Below are positions 32,655 through 41,517 of a stretch of 64,000 bases of DNA, in pieces (position 1 is the first letter of the stretch; each line of letters starts with the position of its first letter). The stretch comes from Sclerotiophoma versabilis (Eukaryota > Ascomycota > Dothideomycetes > Pleosporales > Didymellaceae). A program made the translations under genes and the position numbers. The notes under the pieces are model-generated. The model had not been told where the DNA came from, ran no database searches, and was given only the letters and a program-made list of their open reading frames with translations. The stretch lies in assembly GCA_012274445.1 (NCBI GenBank), contig JAAROD010000058.1:1798001-1862000 (forward strand), read 5' to 3'.

Positions 32655-33416
32655 TCATAGTCCGACTCTGCTTTTACGTTCAATATAAATCCTGCGTACG
32701 TAGTCCAAACCACTCCAGTCCATTAGTGAGCTTCCATCGCTTTTCCTTTCTTTCTCATCCTCGTGTGCATGGCGAGCCTCTACCTGTACAGCTCTGGTCA
32801 CATTCACATTTGGTGCCAAACTCGATGCCTTCTCTTGTGTAATGTCCGTGCTTCTATCGCTTCTGAACCAGCTGCGCATGCTCCTAGCCCTGCTCATCCT
32901 TGCACTTTGTCGTTGCTCCTCGTTCTCCGGATACTTGAGCCACCAAGGCTTTCGATCGAGTGATAGCCAACTTGCTCGCGGCGGGAGCTTCTTCGGACTC
33001 GGCAGACCCATCTCGTGAACTTCTTTGATAGGCAGTTCGTAATACCGCAGGCTTGGAGTCGGCGCTTCGATTGGATCTTCGTAAGGCTTGATAGGCGCCG
33101 AAGAGTATACGGCAAGCGGACAGCTTATTTGCCTCTTGTGCTTCTGTCCCTCTGTGATCGGCTTAGATTCACATGCGGGCTTGGATTCTGTAGGCGCATT
33201 GCGCTTCTTCAACCATAATTTCATGCGGTCGTGGTGCATTCCGAGGTAGTAGAAGATGCCGAAGAGTAGCATGATACATATTGATATCGCGAATCCACTA
33301 CCGATGTTCGGAGGCGTTGCGCTGCGTTTTGCTTGCTTGCGTTGTTGAGGAAGAGGGCAGGCGGAGATAGTTCGGAGGATAAGCAGCGGGAGAATGAGAG
33401 ACTGAGTGGAGACCAT
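32655..33416 (-). CDS. Single-pass membrane protein with signal peptide, unknown function
   Basis: 253 residues from ATG 33416. A signal peptide (MVSTQSLILPLLILRTISAC) is followed by only about 15 residues of ectodomain, then a membrane segment at about 38-60 (GSGFAISICIMLLFGIFYYLG) and a basic cytoplasmic tail. The tail contains SLRYYELPIKEVHEMGLP, a PPRASWLSLDRKPWWLKYPE block, an Arg/Ser-rich ARMSRARSMRSWFRSDRS stretch and a C-terminal WSGLDYVRRIYIERK. It resembles other Pezizomycotina short type I membrane proteins, but I do not recognise a named family. Convergent with the 31253-32500 gene (155 bp between stops). Confidence 0.7.
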   Translation of the reverse strand: MVSTQSLILPLLILRTISACPLPQQRKQAKRSATPPNIGSGFAISICIMLLFGIFYYLGMHHDRMKLWLKKRNAPTESKPACESKPITEGQKHKRQISCPLAVYSSAPIKPYEDPIEAPTPSLRYYELPIKEVHEMGLPSPKKLPPRASWLSLDRKPWWLKYPENEEQRQSARMSRARSMRSWFRSDRSTDITQEKASSLAPNVNVTRAVQVEARHAHEDEKERKSDGSSLMDWSGLDYVRRIYIERKSRVGL

Positions 33417-34517
33417 CTTTTGAAGGTCAGAGTGTTGTGGAACGAACGGCCAGGGCTTGCGAGATACTTAATGCAGCAAGATGGTCCGGATCGTGCTCAA
33501 ACCTGAGGTATTCTTGCGCTGTTCTTGCGTGTGTCCGAATTTGGCTTCGCGTCGGGATTCGGGGACCTGAAATGCATGCTCTGTTTGAAGCACCGCCCCA
33601 TTTACTCATCAAATATCAACATCGGAGCCCGATTAACATCGAAATTGAAAACAACCGTTCAATGTGTGACTGGGCACCTGATCTTGAAGAGAAATGGACG
33701 GTGGGTTAATTCGTGGTGCAACTAACCAACTTCAGTCTGCAGCGAGACCCCGACTTGGCCGAATAAGTCTTCACACCAAATACACCAAGAATATGTCAAT
33801 CGCATGTCAGGAATTGGTTCAACTGGGATATCGCTTGCTTTACAATAAGGCCAGGGTGGATGCGCGGCCAGGCAGAAACTCCAAAGCTCATTCCACTCGA
33901 TTTCTTCGCCGTATTGCTTGGCCAGCCCTTCTCCATGTCTGGTTCAGTGATAACCCGATTGCTTAAGAAGGCGCAGGCATTGCGCCACTTTCTGCACTTC
34001 TGACAGTCTTCCACTTTCGTTATACCATAAGCTTGTTTCATCCTGTTCGCGTCGTAGAGCAGCTTTGTAATGTCGTGCAGAAGGATCGGTTGTGTCTCAA
34101 AGACCAGTCGGCGATAGTCAGCTCGCTTGGACTGGAGTGCGATGTCTTCCAACATCATTCCGACAAAAGCACTGTCGCTGCGCAATGCTTTGTTTTTCGG
34201 TTCCAGACGGCGTTCCTCGGTACATTTTCAGGCATCCCATTTCTTCCAGCCGAAACAATGTACGGTTATTTTTCAGCTCTTCATTTGTTGAAGGAAGAAG
34301 GAAGGTCAAATTGCGGAGGTTACGTGCACACTCTGACGCTCATTGATTGCAAAGCAGCCTTTCGATGAATTTTGCTCTGGCACCCTTACATTATTCAAAT
34401 TGGCTTGCAGACAAGCGATGAAAAAACGAATAGACTACTTCTGTTAGGTCAGGCACGAAAACGCCAGTGAGAAGAGTAAAGACGACGAGACAGAAATAAT
34501 GGTGTTACACTCTGAGT
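33417..34517. other. Intergenic region, about 1.1 kb
   Basis: A 129-codon open frame at 33796-34185 (-) contains a KVEDCQKCRKWRNAC segment, but it starts at TTG and has no family I know. I see no clear splice connection to the frame just upstream. I leave it unannotated. Confidence 0.35.
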
Positions 34518-35495
34518 TCATTCATCAAGGCTTTTACCCATGTGCAAGTCTAGAGTCTTCGCAAGTAAGTACAAGAGCTCCAGCCTATCGCACTTGACCC
34601 CTTTGGCTTTGCCCATCCTGACTGGGTTTCCCACTATAGCTTCCACTTCTATCCGTCGGCCAGTCTGCACATCTTGCAGCATGCTTGGCTCAATACCGGC
34701 GTTGAGAGGTACTCGCGCCTTTGCGCGGCTGAGCTCGAACTGTACCTTTTCAGTAGTAATATTGTACCCGTGAGCCGCTGCGATATCTCGTATCTCCATC
34801 ATTACAGCCTCAATGACACGAGGGGCTCCGCTATAACTTTCGAGTACATCTGTATCCTTGCTGGACGCAAGTGCACATATCGGGTTCCAGGACGCGTTGA
34901 TGAGAAGCTTAGTCCACCGGATCAGCTGGATATCCTTGTGGAAGATAGCAGTTGCGCCAGCAGATTGAATGAGTTGCGTGAAGGCTTTGGCGTGTTGATC
35001 CGGTGCAGATGAGGGATAAGCGCCGATCTCGATTCTTTCTATCTCGCCATGCTTGATGACGCCTGCTGGTCGTTGAGTCGCGGGGAAGTACAGCACTGTG
35101 CTGACGATTGGATTGCTTGGGAAAGCCACACGGTACTCTTCTTCTATACCGATTCCATTCTGAAGCAGCACGATCACCGTATGTTTTTGGGCAACGACTG
35201 GGGCGATCCAGCTGGGTACAGTAGCGGGAATGGCTTTGCTGCACACCACGATATAGTCGAACGGGGCTGTGTTTGAAGATGCTGCCTCTTCGCAGTCTCG
35301 CACGACGTTTGGCTTGAAGTGAATACCTTGACCAAAGATGGAGGAATTGATAATAAAGCCATTCTTCTTTGCAACGTCGTAGTTGGAGCGGCATACCGCA
35401 GTGGTGGTGGAGGTTTTCGACAACAACCAGAGATAGATGGTCCCAACACCGCCTGCACCGAACAACAGGACTCTTGGCTGCGTGGTGCTTGTCAT
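34518..35495 (-). CDS. 2-dehydropantoate 2-reductase (ketopantoate reductase, PanE/ApbA family)
   Basis: NADPH-dependent reduction of ketopantoate to pantoate, a step of pantothenate and coenzyme A synthesis; many fungal family members act on other 2-keto acids. Single exon, 325 residues from ATG 35495 (MTSTTQPRVLLFGAGGVGTI). The Rossmann nucleotide site is GAGGVG at about 13-18. FDYIVVCSKA and VLLQNGIGIEEE follow, the latter containing the conserved Asn-Gly. The C-terminal dimer domain has the catalytic Lys region IRWTKLLINASWNP, followed by GIEPSMLQDVQTGRRIEVE, a PanE hallmark. No targeting peptide is obvious, so it is probably cytosolic. Confidence 0.9.
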   Translation of the reverse strand: MTSTTQPRVLLFGAGGVGTIYLWLLSKTSTTTAVCRSNYDVAKKNGFIINSSIFGQGIHFKPNVVRDCEEAASSNTAPFDYIVVCSKAIPATVPSWIAPVVAQKHTVIVLLQNGIGIEEEYRVAFPSNPIVSTVLYFPATQRPAGVIKHGEIERIEIGAYPSSAPDQHAKAFTQLIQSAGATAIFHKDIQLIRWTKLLINASWNPICALASSKDTDVLESYSGAPRVIEAVMMEIRDIAAAHGYNITTEKVQFELSRAKARVPLNAGIEPSMLQDVQTGRRIEVEAIVGNPVRMGKAKGVKCDRLELLYLLAKTLDLHMGKSLDE

Positions 35496-36236
35496 TTTGA
35501 GTAGAGGTAAGGTTAAGGAGAGTTGTTGATTGAAGCGTGCCGGTATCGGAAAGTCGCGCTTTCCTTTGCTGTTCGCAGGGCGTGGACGCCCCACTTCGAA
35601 CTACATTCGCAGCGTGATATTTGCCTCCATCATCTCACCTTGCGCAACGCTTCATCACTTCAATAAACTGTCATCATATCACTCCTGTCGAATCGAGAGT
35701 CTTTCTGGTAATGCTAACATCAGCCACGCTGCCCACTGCTGCGAAGGGCGCCGGTTTCCTCGTTCGCGACTCCGGTGACGTAACAACCATCTCTCGGCTT
35801 TTCTGAAGGATGGAGGAGTTGAACCGACGCTGTAGCCGGCACATGTTAGCAACAAGGTAAGTGACCAATTGTCATATGCTTTGACGTGTTACAGAGCAGC
35901 CCTGGAGGCAGGTTGGAGATGTACAGATAGGTTTGGGTCTTGACGGAAAACATCACTGGTCGATGAGTCTTACAGTCGGCGCCGAGGATCACTCATGATA
36001 GATATTCGATAGTACTGCATAAGGTTTTGGTGCTATGCAGGCGTGACGGGCAAATAAGTAGGTGCTGATTCTGACCTCTGCAAATGGCCGCGCCAAGGAA
36101 CACGAAGGCATGGCTCTCATTCTTTATTCTCTCAATACACGAAGCCTCCTGGAAAATAGTTACCTAGTGTGGGTAAGGACAGGAAGTGTAAACCCATGCT
36201 ATATGTCGTTGATCAATAGATCGTTGGCGACTGCAC
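35496..36236. other. Intergenic region, about 740 bp
   Basis: Upstream of the ketopantoate reductase gene and downstream of the F-box gene, both on the minus strand. Nothing recognisable. Confidence 0.4.
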
Positions 36237-37541
36237 CTACTCTAGTGAAGCAGCAATGCCCTTCCGAAGATCTACCACAGAGGGATAGTACTCCCCTTCT
36301 TCCCCCTGATACGGATCATCTGGACTCGTCACTGCGGCCAATTTACTGCATAGAACTTTCGTGGCGCGCGCAACGTTGCGGATACCCTCCACATTAAGGC
36401 AGTTTTCTCCCAATTGAAGCATACCGTCCGCGGCAGATCTGTCGGAGTATACTTGTCGCTCGAGTAGCCTCTGAAGGAATAGAAACTTGAGCTTCGGTAT
36501 CGTTGAGATTGCAGTAAGTGGTTCTGACCATGTTCCTTGAGGGAACCCAATTACCGAGAGCCACAGGTGCTCTAGAGTATCTTGGTGAGCAACGAGGAAG
36601 CCCACAAAAGTCGAGTGAGTGGTGATGAGCTCTTCAAGGCGGACCCGTGCAAGACTAGGCCAATTGAAACTGTGCGAAAAGCCATGGCACACCCTTGAAC
36701 TTTCCTCGTCGATGCAAATTTCCGGAAATGAAATATCAAGTCGGCGTAGGTCCGAAGCTGATAGGAGCAGATCGCGAGTCCAATTGGGATCGATATCTCC
36801 TGTGAATTCGATGTAACGTATCTTCTTTGAAGCGTGGTCTTTCCAGACTGGAGATTGAAGATCAAAATATCCTGGAACGTGGTTTTCGCGATCGTCGAGC
36901 GTGACACAGAATGACATCTCCAAGTTCACGCGTGTACAGAGACCGGTCTCCTCAATAACTTTCAGCACCAGTATATACACGCGATTATAATCGTTGTCTC
37001 CGGGAAGAGCCCTATGGATGCATGCTGGCGACAGGAACTTGCATATGTGCATACGTCCGCATGCGATCCCGGGGTGGTAGTTTGCAGCATCCGAGCCAGA
37101 AAAGAATTGCAGAGTATCAATGCGGATAGTTGTGAGATTCGTAAGCAGGTTCAATGCTGCCTTTAGAATGATGGAGTCAAGACCAGACTGTTCGATGCTT
37201 AGTTGGAGGTCCTCATGCAGTTCCTGATCGTCTATCGGCGTGATGGAGTAGCCGATACGCTCGCCGCTAATGGAAACACGTCTCACAAACTTGGCTAGGT
37301 CTGAGTGCTGAGAAATCTCGAGAAAGATAGTGAGACTGGTGGGGTGCAACATCACTACCAGGTGATCGAAGAATCGGTGTCCGTAGGCAGTCGTTGACTG
37401 CAATTTGAGTGTTCTGCACACCTTTCGAACATGCTGGAGGCTTTCGTCGGTGAGATGCTCGCACACATTGCCAACAAGCTCCGGTGGCAGATCGAGCAGC
37501 CGGAGGGGAGGCCTGAATTCAGCAGCGGCCATGGTTAACAT
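36237..37541 (-). CDS. F-box-like protein
   Basis: 434 residues from ATG 37541; a second ATG at 37532 is equally possible. Residues about 14-48 form an F-box-like segment (LLDLPPELVGNVCEHLTDES then VRKVCRTLKLQST), which would bind Skp1 in an SCF ubiquitin ligase. The remaining part lacks clear leucine-rich repeats but has spaced short beta/helix units (LTNLTTIRIDTLQFF, ASDLRRLDISFPEI, LEHLWLSVIGFPQG) typical of large fungus-specific F-box families with degenerate repeats. The target is unknown. The frame is open 60 codons upstream without support. No intron is needed. Confidence 0.75.
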   Translation of the reverse strand: MLTMAAAEFRPPLRLLDLPPELVGNVCEHLTDESLQHVRKVCRTLKLQSTTAYGHRFFDHLVVMLHPTSLTIFLEISQHSDLAKFVRRVSISGERIGYSITPIDDQELHEDLQLSIEQSGLDSIILKAALNLLTNLTTIRIDTLQFFSGSDAANYHPGIACGRMHICKFLSPACIHRALPGDNDYNRVYILVLKVIEETGLCTRVNLEMSFCVTLDDRENHVPGYFDLQSPVWKDHASKKIRYIEFTGDIDPNWTRDLLLSASDLRRLDISFPEICIDEESSRVCHGFSHSFNWPSLARVRLEELITTHSTFVGFLVAHQDTLEHLWLSVIGFPQGTWSEPLTAISTIPKLKFLFLQRLLERQVYSDRSAADGMLQLGENCLNVEGIRNVARATKVLCSKLAAVTSPDDPYQGEEGEYYPSVVDLRKGIAASLE

Positions 37542-38111
37542 GCTGTCACCTGTGAAGGACTCTGGTCGAAGTATGCGTGAAGTGTGCAAATGATGCAATG
37601 AATGTCTTGAATTCTGACAGGCAGCACAGAGCAGGAGCTTTTGGCCTAAACAGAGGTAGGCGAGCGTCGTGGCTTCCCCATTCGATAGCGCTAAGCTTGC
37701 TCTGTCCTTCACCTCACCGCTCACGCCCTGCAGGCCATCTCTGGCCCAACCGTAGAGAGCAAATGGTTTGTAGACATCTCTTCTCTAAAGGTCAGCATAG
37801 GAACTGGATACCTCCAGGGTCGTTCAACCTTACTGAGAGTCCAACTGTCTGCACGCGTGGTATCGGCAGGTGGTTTGTGAACAACGTAATGATTGCGAAC
37901 TGTTCCGATCTAGCTACAGAACTACATAACGCCATTTGATGCAGGATATATATATGTGAGCCTATCCATTTGCCCCCGTCTAGGTATAACATTTCTTAAC
38001 GCCGGTGAATGTGATCGAAGACTACATTTCCCACATAGAATGTAAGAACAAAACCATACTTGAATACCCAACGTCGCAACATTTCGTAAGGAAGACCCGG
38101 GCTTAAAGACC
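37542..38111. other. Intergenic region, about 570 bp
   Basis: Promoter of the F-box gene and 3' flank of the elongin A gene. No coding signal. Confidence 0.4.
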
Positions 38112-39014
38112 CTATACCCTTCGCTGTTTCGTCGGCTGAAACATGCTCGAACCTTCTCGTTTCCTCTTTGGTGCGGACGCAGCTCCAACACCATGAGCTG
38201 TCGGCTTGAGCTTGGGCGCGCTAAACTGCTGGCCAGCCGGTAGTGATGGACGGGCTGGCGCTACAGTTTGTTGCGGTGCTGCTGCTGGTCGTTGTTTGAT
38301 GTTTTTCTGACCCGCGACTGGTTTTGACACCCTTCTCTCAGCAGCGGAGGCAGATGCTTGCTTGGATAGTACCATCGTCTTTGGAGCCTCCTGCTGTGCC
38401 ATTCTGACCAGTCGTTCCGGGATAGCGGACACCATCTGCCTCTTCATCGCTAACTGATGTTGTGGTGTTTGGATAGCTCTTGTTCGAGCTTGGTTGCGGT
38501 CGAACATGCCCCTTTTGAGCTTGTCCATGGCGACCTTCCCTGTCTTTGCAGGCGGCGCAGACCGCCCGAAGTCCCTCCCACCGGTCGACCAGTGGCCGCC
38601 GCCCGAGCTCCCAAAACTTCTATTTGTGGTCATGATGACAGTCTTGTTAACCTCTCTACCAGCCTGAAGCGCCTTCATCTGCTGTTTCAGCTGGTTCTCT
38701 TGGTCCAGCTTCTCCTTCTCTGCATCTCTCATGAGCTTCCGGTACACCTTGCTCCAGTTCTTGTCATCGCGCGGTTGATGTGGCTTCTTGTCCCAGTCTG
38801 GGACGTCTCTCCTGATGTATCTCTTCCAGATCTCCTTTGTCTCTCCTTGGATCTGCGGGCAGTTTTCCTCAAGCTCCTGCAGTTGTGTTGGGTTTTGTAT
38901 GTGGCGAAGGACTGGCTCCAGGAACGAGTACGGTATGTCGCCGATGTCGGTGAGCATGTCAATGTTCTTGATAAGGCGCTGCCTTGCAAGCTCGTAAAGA
39001 CTGGGGACCGGCAT
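38112..39014 (-). CDS. Elongin A-like RNA polymerase II elongation factor
   Basis: Fungal elongin A (Ela1-like). It pairs with elongin C and, in yeast, with a cullin-3 ligase acting on stalled RNA polymerase II. Single exon, 300 residues. The N-terminus SLYELARQRLIKNIDMLTDI holds the BC-box-like elongin C contact. It is followed by the F-box-like segment PYSFLEPVLRHIQNPTQLQE and ETKEIWKRYIRRDVPDW, the diagnostic core of elongin A. Then come a coiled coil (RKLMRDAEKEKLDQENQL) and a basic, low-complexity tail with an APKRKRE nuclear localisation signal. Length fits ascomycete orthologues. Divergent from THOC7, with a G18 run between them. Confidence 0.9.
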   Translation of the reverse strand: MPVPSLYELARQRLIKNIDMLTDIGDIPYSFLEPVLRHIQNPTQLQELEENCPQIQGETKEIWKRYIRRDVPDWDKKPHQPRDDKNWSKVYRKLMRDAEKEKLDQENQLKQQMKALQAGREVNKTVIMTTNRSFGSSGGGHWSTGGRDFGRSAPPAKTGKVAMDKLKRGMFDRNQARTRAIQTPQHQLAMKRQMVSAIPERLVRMAQQEAPKTMVLSKQASASAAERRVSKPVAGQKNIKQRPAAAPQQTVAPARPSLPAGQQFSAPKLKPTAHGVGAASAPKRKREGSSMFQPTKQRRV

Positions 39015-39555
39015 CGTGAAGTAGTAGTCTGGATTTCGAGGGTCGATCTGAAGTAGCTAAACGTGTGCCTGCGAGTATGAGTTGGGTTTGGCAGTCGGTC
39101 TGTTGAACGAAAGGCAAAGGGTGCGAGACGTGGAAATGCGACGCGGGTTGTTGTGCAGGGTCCGCTTGCACCAAGGGTCGTTGTATGGGGGGGGGGGGGG
39201 GGGGCTCCAAGGGCGTCGAATCAAGAGGCGACACTGCGTTAGTAATCTCAGCGTATACTCAGGAGAACCTCAGGAAATCTACCGCGAACCCGTCATGCTG
39301 GAAGGTTCAATCACACAATACTGGCCTTCAACCACAGGGTATGTGGAGAAGTGTAACAAAGACAGAGCCAACATGTGTCGAAGTGTGAACGGGCAAGGTG
39401 ACGTTAGATCCACGGGTGAGCAGCGGTGCCCTTGTCTAGCGCCTGGCCCATGCTTCTCCAACCTGGAGTTCGCAGTGAATCGCGCTCAAACAATCAAAGA
39501 TCGTACCTGAACCCCTTGCCACAACCGGTTGCACACTCCAGAGGCTTTCGTAGAT
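39015..39555. promoter_or_regulatory. Bidirectional promoter, elongin A / THOC7
   Basis: 541 bp between two divergent start codons. It contains a run of 18 G at 39187-39204 on the plus strand, about 175 bp upstream of the elongin A ATG. No TATA box is visible. Use as a shared promoter is inferred from the head-to-head layout. Confidence 0.55.
39187..39204. repeat. G18 homopolymer tract
   Basis: Eighteen consecutive G on the plus strand in the elongin A / THOC7 promoter. Confidence 0.9.
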
Positions 39556-40654
39556 ATGGCAGTAACAGATTGGTCGCTGCTGCCTCAGGCGGACGAAGGT
39601 AAGCGCATTCCATGAAATCCGACGCCCCTCTCTGACTACTGCAGATGCGCTCCACAATGTATCGCGACTGTTAGCGGTCGAGGCTCGACCATACCAGCAG
39701 GTTGCCGGTCGCCTACTGAAAGAGAACTTCTTCACTTATGCGCGGCCAAAACAGCTTCCCTCACCACCTCCAGACGCCTCGGCTGCCGACGAAGAGGCTG
39801 CGACCCAGGTGGTGGAGCGCGAACACCAGGCACGCAAGGTCCAGATCTGGCGGGATAATATCATGAATGAGCTGTCAATGCTGGATTACGCGATCCTACG
39901 ATTTGAGTTCACGACAAACAGCAACCACACAGAGCGCGAGCGATATGCAGTGGAGAAGGACGGCATTACAGCCAAGCAGCAGCACGTCAGAGATACCATC
40001 GAAAAGCTGCGAGTAAAGCTTGTTGACGCAAAAGAGACATTGGCTGTGCGCAAGACCTACGATGAGTTGACAGAAAAGATCACAAGCAGCAAGATGCTGA
40101 AGCCGCGGGACGAACAAAAGCAGGCGCACGAAAGGCTGGACGAAGAGATCGCGGATCTCGAGCGCGAAGTGCAGTTAGCGAAAAATACATGGGAAGAGCG
40201 ACGCATACAATTCGGGCGTATTGAAGAGGAGGCGAGGGAGATGCTGCGGATGATCAAAGATGAGAAGGAGGAGGCAGAGCGCAAGGAGGGTATGATGAAA
40301 GATGGCGATGAGGATGGAGAAGGCGAGGGCAGTACATCTAGAGGAGATACCAGCCACGTTGGTACTCCAAGGCCAGACGGTGGAATGACACCCATCCACG
40401 TCAGCCAGAGCGGAGAAGGTTCTAATTCGCTCAAGGTACCGCCACAGGACAGACTCAGGCCTATGTCAAGAGACGCCAGCGGTGCACCCTCCCCTGCACG
40501 GTCGTCAGGACAAGAAGACACACCAATGGCAGACCCTGGCGCACCGTCAGGAGATGTGCAAGCCGAGGACTCAGACGGCATAGACGAAGGGGAAGACCTA
40601 GAAGAGGGCGAGGATGATGGTGAGGCTTCATCAGACAAGATGGACGAGTCATGA
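39556..40654 (+). CDS. THO complex subunit 7 (THOC7/Mft1-like)
   Basis: Subunit of THO, which couples transcription to mRNA packaging and export in the nucleus. Exons 39556-39598 and 39645-40654 flank a 46-nt intron with a CTGAC branch site, giving 350 residues. The first exon encodes only MAVTDWSLLPQADE. Residues 15-50 (DALHNVSRLLAVEARPYQQV, LLKENFFTY) and the coiled coil to about 185, with RKTYDELTEKI and WEERRIQFGRIEEE, match the THOC7 profile. Residues 205-350 are an acidic, Ser/Pro-rich tail (DGIDEGEDLEEGEDDGE), an extension typical of fungal members. Its 3' end lies 116 bp from that of tubulin cofactor A. Confidence 0.9.
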
Positions 40655-40770
40655 TCAACAACCGCTCTCTCACATTCACGGTCACACTTTTTGCATAGCG
40701 CGGTGTTCAGGCTGGTACCCATTTTGTTCATTTCTCGTCAATCATACTTCATACCCAGTCCTTGTCGACA

Positions 40771-41214
40771 TCATGATCCTCCAGCAACGACCTTCTTTCC
40801 AGCTATAAGAGCTTCCTCTGCCTTCTTGATCTGCTCAGCATCCCCATCGGCCTCCTTGCTGCTCTCCTACGTCTAATAAGCAAAATACTCGACTTGTCAC
40901 ATGGGCACAACTTACGAGCTCGCCTTCGAGTTTCTCGACCGCCTGTTCGATCCTTGATCGAATGGCTGGGAAGACATTCTGCGTCTCCTGAAGTGCTTGC
41001 TTCTGTCCCGATGTCAGATGAGAGCAGCAAGGAGAGAAAATGAGAAGCTCACCTCCTGCCTCAAGGTGTATTCCTTATTCTCGTCACCCTCGCTGGCCTC
41101 AAGCTTCTTAATGCGCTCTTCTTGCTGCACGAGCTCCTTGTGGTAACTAGCTTCCTCTTTGACCAATCGCGTGACGGAGCCGGTTGCAACGGCGAGCTTC
41201 GAGGGTGGTGCCAT
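40771..41214 (-). CDS. Tubulin-specific chaperone A (tubulin cofactor A)
   Basis: Binds beta-tubulin in the tubulin folding pathway. Three exons on the minus strand (41053-41214, 40916-41002, 40771-40866), all joined in phase 0, give 114 residues, the usual cofactor A length. The three-helix bundle is visible: SKLAVATGSVTRLVKEEASY, then KELVQQEERIKKLEASEGDE, then QNVFPAIRSRIEQAVEKLEG, ending AEEALIAGKKVVAGGS. Introns are 50 and 49 nt with GTGAGC and GTAAGT donors. It is too short to appear as one open frame and would be missed without splicing. Divergent from MCM4 across 303 bp. Confidence 0.93.
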
Positions 41215-41398
41215 GTTGATTGCTGTTACTGTAAGATACAGATTGAGAGTTGTGAATTTTGCTTCGTCTCTGTGAGTGCTTTGGCTATATATGAGTTGCT
41301 GCCTTGACGCTGTATGGTTGTTGCCCTGGCCGACGAAATTCATCGCGGGGCGATCGATAAGGGTATGCACCTTCCCGTATGCAGTTAGACGTCACTTT

Positions 41399-41432
41399 AC
41401 GCGCTCCACCCTTTCACGCGTGCACAACGCGT
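41399..41432. promoter_or_regulatory. Two MluI cell-cycle boxes (MCB) upstream of MCM4
   Basis: Perfect ACGCGT hexamers lie at 41416-41421 and 41427-41432, and a near match ACGCGC at 41399-41404, 86-119 bp upstream of the MCM4 ATG. ACGCGT is the binding site of MBF (Mbp1-Swi6 type), which drives G1/S transcription of replication genes in fungi. The promoter is shared with tubulin cofactor A. Confidence 0.7.
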
Positions 41433-41517
41433 CAATAGTAGCCCACCTTAACGCCCCTCCTCCGCTCTCTATTATACCAACGTTGCAGTCGCTCTTCTTG
41501 AGCATCGGCACGCAGGT

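Noticed and set aside
33796..34185. 129-codon minus-strand frame with a CQKCRKWRNAC segment as a small gene
   Set aside because: It starts at TTG, has no ATG in a good context until far inside, no signal peptide and no family match. I found no splice link to the frame just upstream.
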